64,000 nucleotides of DNA from Leptolyngbya sp. FACHB-8 (GTDB taxonomy: Bacteria > Cyanobacteriota > Cyanobacteriia > Elainellales > Elainellaceae), in the NCBI RefSeq assembly GCF_014695575.1, contig NZ_JACJOO010000095.1:62001-126000 (forward strand), written 5' to 3'. Under the pieces are notes generated by a model, which was not told the DNA's origin, made no database searches, and was given only the letters and a program-made list of their open reading frames with translations. Below, piece by piece: positions 52,878 through 61,112 of this stretch (position 1 is its first letter; the number at the start of each line of letters is the position of its first letter). Both the position numbers and the translations under genes were made by a program.

Positions 52878-53522
52878 ATGATTCAAATTAAGATTTGTGG
52901 TATTACACAACCCGAACAAGGGCAGGCGATCGCCCAGCAGGGCGCAACAGCGCTTGGCTTTATTTGCGCACGTCAGTCCCCCCGTTATGTGGCTCCTGCG
53001 CAAATTAAAGCCGTCGCGGTTACTCTCCCCGAATCGTTAGAACGGGTTGGAGTCTTCGTAAATGCCAGTATTCCGGAAATTCTTTCGGTGGTTGAAGTAG
53101 CTGCTCTCACGGCGGTACAACTGCATGGTGAAGAATCTCCCGAGTTTTGTGAGCAGCTTCGAAAACAAATACCCTCGCTAAAGGTCATGAAAGCCTTTCG
53201 AGTCCGGCAACCGGAGGTTCTTAACCAGGTTGAAACTTATACCTGCGTTGTGGATAGTGTGCTGCTGGATGCCTATCACCCAACCCAGCATGGCGGAACA
53301 GGGCGATCGATCGACTGGTCCACCCTCCAGGGGTTTCGTCCGCTAGTGCCCTGGTATCTCGCCGGTGGGCTTACTCCCGATAACGTGGTGGAGGCGATCG
53401 CCGTGGCGCGTCCTGATGGCGTTGATCTCTCCAGTGGTGTCGAATACTCCCCAGGCCAGAAGGATCTCGAAAAAGTGAATCAACTGTTTACCCGCTTGCG
53501 GTGTGAGGGGTTGATTTCATAA
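52878..53522 (+). CDS. trpF: Phosphoribosylanthranilate isomerase
   Basis: TrpF performs an Amadori rearrangement in tryptophan synthesis. The 214-residue (beta/alpha)8 product has the start IKICGITQPEQGQAIA (catalytic Cys in KICGI), GFICARQSPRYV, VQLHGEE, the second catalytic residue in VDSVLLDAY and, near the end, WYLAGGLTPDNV and GVDLSSGVEYSPGQKD, all typical. It stands alone, with no other trp gene nearby. A 21-bp hairpin covers its stop. Confidence 0.96.
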   Translation: MIQIKICGITQPEQGQAIAQQGATALGFICARQSPRYVAPAQIKAVAVTLPESLERVGVFVNASIPEILSVVEVAALTAVQLHGEESPEFCEQLRKQIPSLKVMKAFRVRQPEVLNQVETYTCVVDSVLLDAYHPTQHGGTGRSIDWSTLQGFRPLVPWYLAGGLTPDNVVEAIAVARPDGVDLSSGVEYSPGQKDLEKVNQLFTRLRCEGLIS

Positions 53523-53562
53523 AAAATGTGCACAGTGCTTTGCACTGTGCACATTTTTTATG
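53518..53562. terminator. Perfect 21-3-21 bidirectional terminator
   Basis: Arms 53518-53538 and 53542-53562 are exact complements around TTT. Runs of six A and six T flank the GC-rich core, so it can terminate in both directions. It contains the trpF stop codon and lies 18 bases from the folE stop. Confidence 0.88.
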
Positions 53563-53580
53563 AAGATTGAAACAAGCTGT

Positions 53581-54297
53581 TTAGAAGAAAGCAGGCTGAT
53601 GGCGGATCAGGCTGAGGAACTCTTCGCGAGTGCGCTGATCTTCCTGGAAGGCTCCGATCATGGCACTGGTAACGGTCCAGGAACCTGGCTTTTGAACTCC
53701 ACGCATGACCATGCACATGTGAGTAGCTTCTAGCACGACAGCAACACCCTGGGGTTCCAGAATGGTTTGAATGGCTTCCGCAATCTGGCGGGTTAGGCGC
53801 TCTTGCACTTGAAGACGACGGGAATACATCTCAACGATGCGAGCAAGCTTGCTCAGACCCACAACCTTCTGATTGGGGATGTAAGCCACGTGGGCACGCC
53901 CCATAAACGGCAGCATGTGGTGCTCGCACTGGCTGAAGAAGTTAATATCGCGCACCAACACCATCTCGTTGTGCCCTTCGTCGAAGATGGCACCATTCAC
54001 CAATTCTTCTAGAGATTGGTTATAGCCACTGGTGAGGAAACGCATTGCTTCCGCGACCCGTTTGGGAGTTTTTAGCAAGCCTTCCCGCTCAGGGTCTTCA
54101 CCCACAGCCAGCAGCATTGTCCGAACCGCATCCATCATTTCTTCCATACCCACTTCTGGCTTAGGCGCGGTAGTGTCGTGCTCGGTATGCTCCCGGTCAG
54201 GACGCACATCTAAGTTAACGGTGGGTGAGGATTTGGTTTTCCCTTCAGCCGATGAGGGGGAGAGTTTGCCATTCGAACCACTAGAAGCAATAGTCAT
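53581..54297 (-). CDS. folE: GTP cyclohydrolase I
   Basis: FolE converts GTP to dihydroneopterin triphosphate, the first step of folate and pterin synthesis. The 238-residue product has the metal-site [22 protein letters not shown], then [34 protein letters not shown] (second metal Cys) and FLSLIRHQ. The N-terminal 50 residues are a low-complexity extension. Start ATG 54297 was taken; the frame also continues upstream to 54333. It follows an SDR gene by 42 bases on the same strand. Confidence 0.96.
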   Translation of the reverse strand: MTIASSGSNGKLSPSSAEGKTKSSPTVNLDVRPDREHTEHDTTAPKPEVGMEEMMDAVRTMLLAVGEDPEREGLLKTPKRVAEAMRFLTSGYNQSLEELVNGAIFDEGHNEMVLVRDINFFSQCEHHMLPFMGRAHVAYIPNQKVVGLSKLARIVEMYSRRLQVQERLTRQIAEAIQTILEPQGVAVVLEATHMCMVMRGVQKPGSWTVTSAMIGAFQEDQRTREEFLSLIRHQPAFF

Positions 54298-54339
54298 AGT
54301 AAGCCTTCGATAAATTGCAAAGGAGATAGACACAACCCC

Positions 54340-55062
54340 TTAAAGGGCACCCGCGCTGGGCATCACCGTTAACTCTTCAATCACCGCTTGGGGCGGCAGC
54401 AGAGCGGTATGCACAATCGAGCTAGCCACAATCTCGGGAGTCAACATTTTCGAGCGGTCAAAATCAGCGTGGACGGTGTCGGTATCCCAGATGGGAGTGT
54501 TCACCGCACCGGGGCAAACTGTTACCACACGAATGCCGTTGGAGCGCTCTTCAGCAGCCAGGGTTTTGGAGAGAGAAATTAACCCAGCCTTGCTAACGTT
54601 GTACGCTCCCCAACCAGGGAACGCTTGATATCCTGCAACCGAGGACACATTGATGATGGTGCCCCGTTTGCGATCGCGCATCCCAGGCACAATGGCCTGA
54701 ATGCACTGCAACACACTCGTGACATTCAGGTTCATCACCGCTTGCCAGTCTTCCAGAGGAGTATCTAGCAAATTTCCGGTATAACCGAGCCCTGCGTTGT
54801 TGACCAGGATATCGATGGGAAATTGATCGGCGATCGCCGCCATCTGGGGTTTTACTTGCTCCAATTGAGCCAGATCAATGGCTGCAATAGAAGCCTCTAC
54901 TCCAGTGGCACGAACAGCCCCAGCGGTTTGTTCTAAGCGATCTTTAGAACGACCTACCAGGACTACGGGAACTCCGGCTTGACCAAAGGCGATCGCCGTT
55001 GCTTGACCAATGCCGCTACTAGCTCCAGTAATTAAGGCATAACCGTGGGAGAAAGCAGTCAT
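54340..55062 (-). CDS. Short-chain dehydrogenase/reductase
   Basis: An NAD(P)-dependent oxidoreductase of 240 residues. The Rossmann glycine motif is ALITGASSGIGQATA, the cofactor-specificity region is VVLVGRSKDRLEQT (a basic residue suggesting NADPH), and the catalytic set is NNAG, Ser in INVSSVAGY, and YNVSK. The end (PEIVASSIVHTALLPPQAVIEELTVMPSAG) is shared with cytosolic SDRs of the YdfG type. Its substrate is unknown. It precedes folE by 42 bases, and a pteridine-reductase-like role is conceivable but unproven. Confidence 0.88.
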   Translation of the reverse strand: MTAFSHGYALITGASSGIGQATAIAFGQAGVPVVLVGRSKDRLEQTAGAVRATGVEASIAAIDLAQLEQVKPQMAAIADQFPIDILVNNAGLGYTGNLLDTPLEDWQAVMNLNVTSVLQCIQAIVPGMRDRKRGTIINVSSVAGYQAFPGWGAYNVSKAGLISLSKTLAAEERSNGIRVVTVCPGAVNTPIWDTDTVHADFDRSKMLTPEIVASSIVHTALLPPQAVIEELTVMPSAGAL

Positions 55063-55539
55063 GAATGCTCTTTAAACCTCAGAATGCACACGGACAGCAG
55101 ACATTACGAACACGGAAGAGATTGTGGATGCAAGTTCCATCACATAGTTCTGGGATAGCTCTACATTGATGAAGAGCTAGAAGAACTATTCAATTCAACA
55201 GGTATGAATATTTTGGCGATGTACTTTGTAACATGCCCATATTCAAATCACTATCATCAACAGATATTGCTGCGGATAGTGCCGTCATCATTGAAAAACA
55301 ATATTCAAGAACGGTGAATCAATCACTTCACGGTCAATGTGGCGGGGAGACGAGGGCAAACAAAACCGTTCTCATGTGACCGAGCTCAATAGACAAACGG
55401 AAATACTTAAATCTCGAAAAGATAAACTCCAAAAAAATATCCTGAGAGCTGTTTTAAGAATTGTTAACCAAATTATATCACTATTTGCCAATGCCCCAGC
55501 CAGGATAGTTCACTTCGGCACATTTTGATGCCATTCAAA
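55063..55539. other. Gap between accA and the SDR gene
   Basis: A 477-bp AT-rich gap. It holds one 63-codon frame, 55337-55528, which I rejected. I see no hairpin of the size found elsewhere, which makes it exceptional in this window. Confidence 0.5.
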
Positions 55540-56574
55540 TCACACTGTACTTTCCAGGAAGACACCAATCTTACGGAATTTTTGGTAGCGTAGTTCCCGC
55601 CGTTCGTTGGGGGTCAAGGCGTCCAGCTCAGCCAGACTGCTTAAGATACTTTGCTTAAGGGTCGCGGTGGCAGCGAGAGGATCAGAATGAGCACCCCCCA
55701 CGGGTTCAGGCAGGATCTGGTCAATCACTCCTAAGCTTCGTAAATCCGTCGCAGTGATACGCAGTGCTTCAGCCGCTTGAGGTGCCTTGGCTGCATCTCT
55801 CCAAAGGATGGCGCTACAAGCTTCGGGGCTGGCCACGTAATAAACTGAGTGCTCGAACATATTCAGGCGATCGCCCACCCCAATGGCCAGTGCTCCGCCA
55901 GAACCCCCTTCCCCAATGACCGTGCAGATAATCGGCACCTCCAACCGGAACATTTCTCGCAGGTTGTAGGCGATCGCTTCCCCCTGTCCTAAACGCTCCG
56001 CTTCAGCCCCAGGATTGGCCCCTGGTGTGTCAATAAAGGTAATAATTGGCATGTTGAAGCGGTTGGCATGCTCCATCACGCGCATTGCCTTACGGTAGCC
56101 CCCGGGAGAAGCCATGCCAAAGTTGCGGGCCACGTTATCCTTCGTGTCCCGGCCTTTCTGGTGACCCAGCATCACCACTGGGCGACCATCCAGGCGGGCA
56201 ATGCCCCCTACGAGGGCTTTATCATCGGTACCCGTAGAGCGATCGCCGTGCAGCTCAATCCACTCATCCGTCATGGTTTGGATGTAGTCAAGGGTGCTGG
56301 GGCGGCGGGGATGACGAGCGACCTGGAGCCGCTGGGCCGGAGTCAAACTATGAAAAATTTCCTGCCGTAGTTGAACGGCGCGGTCTTCAAGCTGCCGAAT
56401 CTGGTCGGACACATCGACATCGTTATCCTCTGCCAGCTCGCGGATTTGGAAAATGCGAGCCTCCAGTTCAGCGAGGGGCTTCTCAAAATCCAGCAGTAAG
56501 GTGCGACGTTCGGCGGTGCTCATAGACCCGGGGGTAGAAACGACATCCTGGCTAGAACCAGGTTTAGAAATCAT
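55540..56574 (-). CDS. accA: Acetyl-CoA carboxylase carboxyltransferase subunit alpha
   Basis: AccA with AccD transfers the carboxyl group from biotin to acetyl-CoA, forming malonyl-CoA for fatty acids. The product has [16 protein letters not shown] near the N terminus, [60 protein letters not shown] and the end [15 protein letters not shown], all typical. Starting at ATG 56574 gives 344 residues; ATG 56523 ([11 protein letters not shown]) gives 327, closer to the family. Neither has a clear Shine-Dalgarno. It appears to be monocistronic. Confidence 0.96.
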   Translation of the reverse strand: MISKPGSSQDVVSTPGSMSTAERRTLLLDFEKPLAELEARIFQIRELAEDNDVDVSDQIRQLEDRAVQLRQEIFHSLTPAQRLQVARHPRRPSTLDYIQTMTDEWIELHGDRSTGTDDKALVGGIARLDGRPVVMLGHQKGRDTKDNVARNFGMASPGGYRKAMRVMEHANRFNMPIITFIDTPGANPGAEAERLGQGEAIAYNLREMFRLEVPIICTVIGEGGSGGALAIGVGDRLNMFEHSVYYVASPEACSAILWRDAAKAPQAAEALRITATDLRSLGVIDQILPEPVGGAHSDPLAATATLKQSILSSLAELDALTPNERRELRYQKFRKIGVFLESTV

Positions 56575-56780
56575 AAAGTTTCGTAAAAGATTCTAGCAAT
56601 CGCTGACCCCCTGTAGCGCATTAAAACCTGAGGGATTTCCCCTGAGGAAGGGGCGGATATCCCTAATCTGTTTGATTCGCATCCCAGCGAATGAAGGGAG
56701 AGCAAGCGTGAAATTAACTAAAACCTCCCAAACACCATATCACTGGCGCGTCTCCCGCTCATACTTCATCTATCTTTTTT

Positions 56781-56909
56781 CAGCAATTCTCAGTATGGGC
56801 ATCAAAGCCAAGAGTTCACGCCCTACGGGCGTGAACTCTTGGCTTTGATCCCGAAAACCGCGCGCCTTTAGCGCGGTTTTCGGGCCTGATTTCAAAATGA
56901 GAATTGCTG
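56781..56909. repeat. Y-shaped element: two hairpins in an outer stem
   Basis: Outer arms CAGCAATTCTCA (56781-56792) and TGAGAATTGCTG (56898-56909) are exact complements. Inside are a perfect 23-3-23 hairpin (56801-56849, loop TAC) and, directly after it, a 14-7-14 hairpin (56850-56884). The architecture is the same as in family A, yet the sequence is unrelated. The outer-arm sequence recurs at 50688-50703. Confidence 0.9.
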
Positions 56910-56976
56910 ATCTTTTTTAGGGTGCGGTTGGGGGAGAACGACATTGTAGTTCCCCTTCAACCGGCTCTATGGATTA

Positions 56977-57025
56977 CTTAAAAGTTGTTCTTCGTGCATG
57001 AAGTGCACGAAGAACAACTTTTAAG
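56977..57025 (-). terminator. 22-bp perfect hairpin after the gene at 57059
   Basis: Arms 56977-56998 and 57004-57025 are exact complements with a 5-base loop. It begins 34 bases past the stop of the minus-strand membrane protein gene. Confidence 0.7.
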
Positions 57026-57058
57026 CAGCTTCTAGAAGATGAGGCTCCATGAGGCACA

Positions 57059-57445
57059 TTAGTCTAATGACTGCCCATCACGGCGACCCAACTCGTAAAC
57101 GCCTGCTCCGATACAGGAGAGAATGCCCATACTCACGGCCCAACTGCGGCCTAAACCCAACTCAACGCCATAATTCACGACCCCGCCCACAATAAGAAAA
57201 GGAACAATACTGAAGATAGAGGCGTAGAAGGCATTCTGAGATTCTCGTGCGAGCCGAGTACGCTCGAACTCCTCCTCGGAGGTGTAGAGCGATCGCTCCG
57301 CAAAGTTGAACCAGCGCTGCAGCTGTTCCATGACCCAATCACTCACGGGGGAGAACGCCAGGTACAGAGCTAATGACCATAACCCAAGTCCAGCCAGCGT
57401 TACCTTGTCAACCGATAGGTCAAAGGGGAGAAACTCGCGGAACAT
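57059..57445 (-). CDS. Conserved membrane protein, function unknown
   Basis: A 128-residue protein with three or four membrane segments: VTLAGLGLWSLALYLAF near residue 15, IFSIVPFLIVGGVVNYGV near 80 and WAVSMGILSCIGAGVYELG near 102. Between them is an amphipathic region (WVMEQLQRWFNFAERSLYTSEEEFERTR) that lies on the cytoplasmic or lumenal side. I do not recognise a named family, although the sequence has the look of cyanobacterial conserved membrane proteins. It is flanked by hairpins on both sides and seems to be transcribed alone. Confidence 0.75.
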   Translation of the reverse strand: MFREFLPFDLSVDKVTLAGLGLWSLALYLAFSPVSDWVMEQLQRWFNFAERSLYTSEEEFERTRLARESQNAFYASIFSIVPFLIVGGVVNYGVELGLGRSWAVSMGILSCIGAGVYELGRRDGQSLD

Positions 57446-57617
57446 AGGGATGCGATCGCTTGGTAAACAACTTTTATTGATTGTAATAGTTCTTTATGCC
57501 ACCACTAGAAGTCAACCTCTGTATGGTGATATGGGTACTTCGCACTCCACACCATTAGACAGGGGCAAACTTAAATCCGCCGAGTACTAATAGCCCACCA
57601 TAAGAATTTTGACGGGT

Positions 57618-57682
57618 CACCAATTTTGCCAAGGGAAATGTGGCGGGCTTCGTTCGCTACATTTCCCTTGGCAAAATTGGTG
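57618..57682. repeat. 24-bp perfect inverted repeat
   Basis: Arms 57618-57641 and 57659-57682 are exact complements with a 17-base spacer. It lies in a divergent region, so not as a terminator for the neighbouring genes. Confidence 0.8.
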
Positions 57683-57774
57683 TGATGAAGCACGAGCTGC
57701 TAAAGGGCATCAGCAATTAGTGATGTTTTTTATGAAAGTCTGTAATCGGGAAGTGCCAAGCGGTAGTGCTTTAG

Positions 57775-57904
57775 GGGGACCGTAGCTCTATCGGTTGGGC
57801 TCGACTGGTTCATCCGTTGGCAGGACGGCGGTCCCCTTGAGGGTGTGCCACATTAATAGTGGAGTTGACACCTCCACCTCCTGCTGAATTCTTCGGAGGT
57901 TCCT
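57775..57904 (+). promoter_or_regulatory. Structured 5' leader with possible Shine-Dalgarno masking
   Basis: GGGGACCG (57775-57782) pairs with CGGTCCCC (57829-57836). Inside, AGCTC (57784-57788) can pair with GGGCT (57797-57801), and CCGT (57814-57817) with ACGG (57825-57828), giving a cloverleaf lacking an anticodon arm. Downstream, the Shine-Dalgarno GGAGG (near 57895) of the pentapeptide gene can pair with CCTCC sequences 20-30 bases before it. It resembles a cis-acting riboregulator, but I cannot match a known class. The segment GTTCATCC...GGACGG is only partly reminiscent of the glutamine riboswitch. Confidence 0.45.
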
Positions 57905-58339
57905 ATGAGAACTCAAATCTTGGCGGTTGCCCTTCTCTCTACAGGGCTGTTAATGACTGCTCAATCTGCTCGCGCCGAAGACCCCGCGGACTTGCAACAG
58001 TTATTGGAGACAGGGGCCTGTGCATCTTGCGACCTCAGTGGTGCTAATTTAAGTGGTACTCATTTGATTGGGGCCGATTTGCGGAATGCCAACCTACGGG
58101 GTGCAGATCTGTCGGATGCGAATTTAGAAGGAGCCGATCTTACGGGGGCAAACCTGCAAGGGGCTACGATGACAGGGACATTCGCCAGCAATGCGGTCTT
58201 CAATCGAGCAAACTTGGCTAATGTCGATATGACCGATGCGGTCGCTTATAACGCTCAGACCGAAGGTACTATCCTGACTAACGTCAATCTGGCCGGAGCC
58301 GAGGTTGGTGGTAGTGGTATCAGCATCGGTAGCGACTGA
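57905..58339 (+). CDS. Exported pentapeptide-repeat protein
   Basis: A 144-residue protein with a Sec-type signal peptide (residues 1-24, ending SARA, cleavage about ARAED). The mature part has a CASCDLSGANLSG start and then consecutive pentapeptide repeats (ADLRNANLRGADLSDANLEG and ADLTGANLQGATM) to about residue 130. The two cysteines close to the N terminus could form a disulfide. It is likely periplasmic or in the thylakoid lumen; the function is unknown. GGAGG lies 7 bases before the ATG within a structured leader. Two hairpins follow the stop. Confidence 0.88.
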   Translation: MRTQILAVALLSTGLLMTAQSARAEDPADLQQLLETGACASCDLSGANLSGTHLIGADLRNANLRGADLSDANLEGADLTGANLQGATMTGTFASNAVFNRANLANVDMTDAVAYNAQTEGTILTNVNLAGAEVGGSGISIGSD

Positions 58340-58361
58340 TCGGCATTGATTTCATCACTTT

Positions 58362-58404
58362 AATAAGAGAAAACGCGGTGCAAAGCGCCGCGTTTTCTCT
58401 TATT
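58362..58404 (+). terminator. 17-bp hairpin after the exported pentapeptide gene
   Basis: AATAAGAGAAAACGCGG faces its exact complement at 58388-58404, 22 bases after the stop. A second inverted repeat follows at once (58408-58477). Confidence 0.7.
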
Positions 58405-58407
58405 AGG

Positions 58408-58477
58408 CTGTCTTTTAGAAGTGCCTTTAAGCTCTGCTTGTAGGAGTAGACAGGGCTTCAAGGCACTTTTAAGACAG
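58408..58477. repeat. Long inverted repeat
   Basis: CTGTCTTTTAGAAGTGCCTT (58408-58427) and its complement around 58458-58477 pair with one or two mismatches and a long spacer that contains CTACTCC-like sequence. It is the second of two tandem hairpins. Confidence 0.65.
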
Positions 58478-58686
58478 AACCTAGAGCTGTGCAGGAGCAA
58501 TGAAGCGATCGCAAAAACAACCCCAAGAAAAACACATTAATATCTATAAGATCTTAATACACTAAAAACCATATATTGGACATCCTTCAGAAGCTCGTCT
58601 ACTGTGATTAGCATGGGTTATACCCGATCGCACCTATCGATTGGCTGAGACCCCATCCGAATCCTTGAGACACTGGCACCACGGTT
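58478..58686. other. Gap upstream of leuC
   Basis: About 210 bases with no gene recognised; should hold the leuC promoter. No leucine-rich leader peptide or T-box was seen. Confidence 0.4.
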
Positions 58687-60090
58687 ATGAGCAAAGGTAC
58701 ATTATTCGATAAAGTTTGGGATTTGCATACCGTTGGCACCCTTTCCTCCGGGCAGACGCAACTCTTCATTGGTCTGCACCTGATCCACGAAGTCACCAGC
58801 CCGCAAGCGTTTGCCATGCTGCGGGAGCGGGGGCTGAAGGTGATGTTTCCGGAGCGTACCGTTGCCACCGTTGACCACATTGTTCCAACTGAAAATCAGG
58901 CCCGCCCTTTTGTAGACAGTCTGGCAGAAGAAATGATGCTGGAACTGGAGCGTAATGCAAAAGATAATGGCATCCGCTTCTACAACATTGGCTCGGGAAA
59001 TCAGGGTATTGTTCACGTCATTGCACCGGAGCAGGGGTTGACCCAGCCAGGCATGACCATTGCCTGTGGAGATAGCCATACGTCTACTCATGGCGCGTTT
59101 GGGGCGATCGCCTTCGGTATCGGTACCAGTCAGGTCCGCGACGTATTGGCGTCCCAAACTCTAGCTCTGGCGAAGCTGAAAGTTCGTAAGGTAGAAGTGA
59201 ACGGGACGCTGCGTCCTGGTGTTTATGCGAAGGATGTTGTGCTGCATATCATCCGTACGCTGGGTGTAAAAGGTGGCGTGGGTTATGCCTACGAGTTTGC
59301 TGGCACCACCTTTGAGTCGATGACCATGGAAGAGCGGATGACCGTGTGCAACATGGCGATCGAAGGCGGCGCTCGTTGCGGCTACGTCAACCCCGACGAC
59401 ACGACTTTTGAATACCTGAAAGGCCGTGACTTTGCACCTAAGGGCGCTGATTGGGATCAGGCTGTCGAATGGTGGCGCAGTATCGCTAGCGATGCCAATG
59501 CTGAATATGACGATGTTGTCGTCTTTGATGCCGCTGAGATTGAACCGACTGTCACCTGGGGCATCACCCCCGGCCAGGGTATTGGCGTGAGCGAAACCAT
59601 TCCCGCTGCTGCTTCGTTGCCCGAAGAGGATCGGTTTGTTGCCGAGGAAGCCTATCAGTACATGGATCTGGCACCGGGTGTCGCGATTAAAGGTACGAAA
59701 GTGGATGTCTGCTTCATTGGCAGTTGCACCAATGGCCGCATCAGCGATCTGAGGGAAGCCGCTAAGGTTGCCAAAGGCCGAACCGTAGCTGAAGGGATCA
59801 AAGCCTTTGTCGTACCTGGCTCTGAGCGTGTGAAGAAGGAAGCCGAAGCGGAAGGTTTAGACAAAATTTTTGAAGCGGCCGGTTTTGAATGGCGAGAAGC
59901 TGGTTGTTCGATGTGTCTGGCTATGAATCCTGACAAGCTGGTTGGGCGGCAAATCAGTGCGTCGTCCTCAAACCGCAACTTTAAGGGGCGGCAGGGTTCT
60001 TCCTCGGGGCGGACATTGTTGATGAGCCCGGCGATGGTGGCAGCAGCGGCGATCGCAGGTCAAGTCACAGATGTCCGTGAACTGCTGTAG
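58687..60090 (+). CDS. leuC: 3-isopropylmalate dehydratase large subunit
   Basis: LeuC, with LeuD, isomerises 2-isopropylmalate to 3-isopropylmalate in leucine synthesis. The 467-residue product has the aconitase-like [4Fe-4S] ligands in [16 protein letters not shown] (first Cys) and [13 protein letters not shown] (two more), [12 protein letters not shown] in the N-terminal third, and the active-site region [11 protein letters not shown]. The length is that of the bacterial two-subunit enzyme. The SDR gene follows 14 bases later, and leuD is third in the group. Confidence 0.98.
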   Translation: MSKGTLFDKVWDLHTVGTLSSGQTQLFIGLHLIHEVTSPQAFAMLRERGLKVMFPERTVATVDHIVPTENQARPFVDSLAEEMMLELERNAKDNGIRFYNIGSGNQGIVHVIAPEQGLTQPGMTIACGDSHTSTHGAFGAIAFGIGTSQVRDVLASQTLALAKLKVRKVEVNGTLRPGVYAKDVVLHIIRTLGVKGGVGYAYEFAGTTFESMTMEERMTVCNMAIEGGARCGYVNPDDTTFEYLKGRDFAPKGADWDQAVEWWRSIASDANAEYDDVVVFDAAEIEPTVTWGITPGQGIGVSETIPAAASLPEEDRFVAEEAYQYMDLAPGVAIKGTKVDVCFIGSCTNGRISDLREAAKVAKGRTVAEGIKAFVVPGSERVKKEAEAEGLDKIFEAAGFEWREAGCSMCLAMNPDKLVGRQISASSSNRNFKGRQGSSSGRTLLMSPAMVAAAAIAGQVTDVRELL

Positions 60091-60104
60091 CCTGAGCCCG
60101 CTCC

Positions 60105-60917
60105 ATGCCTAAAACGGTTCTGATTACAGGAGCTTCCTCGGGAATTGGATTAGCGACAGCTAAGTTGTTTCAGCAAAACGGCTGGAATGTGGCGGCGACC
60201 ATGCGATCGCCTGACAAAGCCACCAACTTAGCTGTCCTGGAGCGGGTGGTCTGCCTGCCCCTGGACGTCACCCAACCGGAGTCTGTGGAAGGGGCGATCG
60301 CCACTGCCCTGGAGAAATTTCAGCACATTGATGTGCTCATCAATAATGCTGGATACGGTCTATTGGGGCCATTTGAGGCCACATCTCCAGAACAAATTCA
60401 ACGGCAATTCGACACGAATGTATTTGGGTTGATGAATGTGACACGGGCGGTATTACCCCACTGGCGCGATCGCCAGTCAGGTCTACTGATCAATGTCTCG
60501 TCTATTGGTGGTCGTCTTGCCTTTCCGCTCTATAGCCTTTACCACGGCACCAAGTGGGCTGTAGAAGGCTTCTCGGAAGCGTTGCAGTACGAGTTGGCAC
60601 CGTTCAACATACGCGTCAAGCTAATTGAGCCTGGACCAATCAAAACGGATTTTTACGATCGCTCAGCAGACATCGCTCATCAGCCGGGGCTATCCGCCTA
60701 TGACCAATTTGTCGAACGGGTCATGCCCAACCTGCGTCGTTCAGGGGAGCAGGGATCACTGCCAGAGGTTACGGCTCGGGTAATTTATCGGGCTGCAACG
60801 GATGGGAGCGATCGCCTCCGCTATCCTGCTGGGGGTAATGCGGGGGCTCTCCTACTGACACGCTTGTTGCCGGATAGTTTACGTCGGTGGCTTGTGCGTC
60901 AAATTATGACGAGGTAG
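60105..60917 (+). CDS. Short-chain dehydrogenase/reductase between leuC and leuD
   Basis: An oxidoreductase of 270 residues. The cofactor motif is LITGASSGIGLATA, the loop ATMRSPDK follows strand 2, NNAGYGLLGPFE is the NNAG region, and the catalytic set is Ser in NVSSIGGRLA and YHGTK. The end, with a hydrophobic RLLPDSLRRWLVRQIM helix, suggests membrane association. It is like the retinol-dehydrogenase/SDR group sometimes annotated as YbbO-like. It starts 14 bases after leuC; its role in leucine synthesis is not evident. Confidence 0.88.
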   Translation: MPKTVLITGASSGIGLATAKLFQQNGWNVAATMRSPDKATNLAVLERVVCLPLDVTQPESVEGAIATALEKFQHIDVLINNAGYGLLGPFEATSPEQIQRQFDTNVFGLMNVTRAVLPHWRDRQSGLLINVSSIGGRLAFPLYSLYHGTKWAVEGFSEALQYELAPFNIRVKLIEPGPIKTDFYDRSADIAHQPGLSAYDQFVERVMPNLRRSGEQGSLPEVTARVIYRAATDGSDRLRYPAGGNAGALLLTRLLPDSLRRWLVRQIMTR

Positions 60918-61112
60918 GGGCAGGATTTGATCGGGTGAGGGGCGATCGCGATTGCGCTTCCTGCGCTCTTTATCTGCTGATTCCCCTTCCTGGTCAGCTT
61001 GCTGGGTGTATTGCCCTGCTTGCTGCTGTCTCGACTCGACTATCTCAAAGCACTCCGTAAAAATCCCGACTTCATCAAAAAAACTAAACTTTTCCTCCTT
61101 ACAAGTAAGACC

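Larger units (their letters stand above)
56575..57058. other. Gap with the two-hairpin element and a 22-bp hairpin
   Basis: No gene was seen in 484 bases. It holds the two-hairpin element at 56781-56909 and the hairpin 56977-57025. The accA promoter should lie between about 56575 and 56780. Confidence 0.6.
57446..57904. other. Divergent gap with a 24-bp inverted repeat and a structured leader
   Basis: This gap precedes the pentapeptide-repeat gene at 57905. It contains a 24-bp inverted repeat (57618-57682) and, nearer the gene, a cloverleaf-like fold (57775-57836). Confidence 0.6.

Noticed and set aside
55337-55528. 63-codon frame between the SDR gene and accA
   Set aside because: Basic, AT-rich and without a ribosome-binding site or recognisable motif.
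57775-57836. A tRNA gene
   Set aside because: The cloverleaf lacks an anticodon arm and a normal T-loop, and no family could be assigned.
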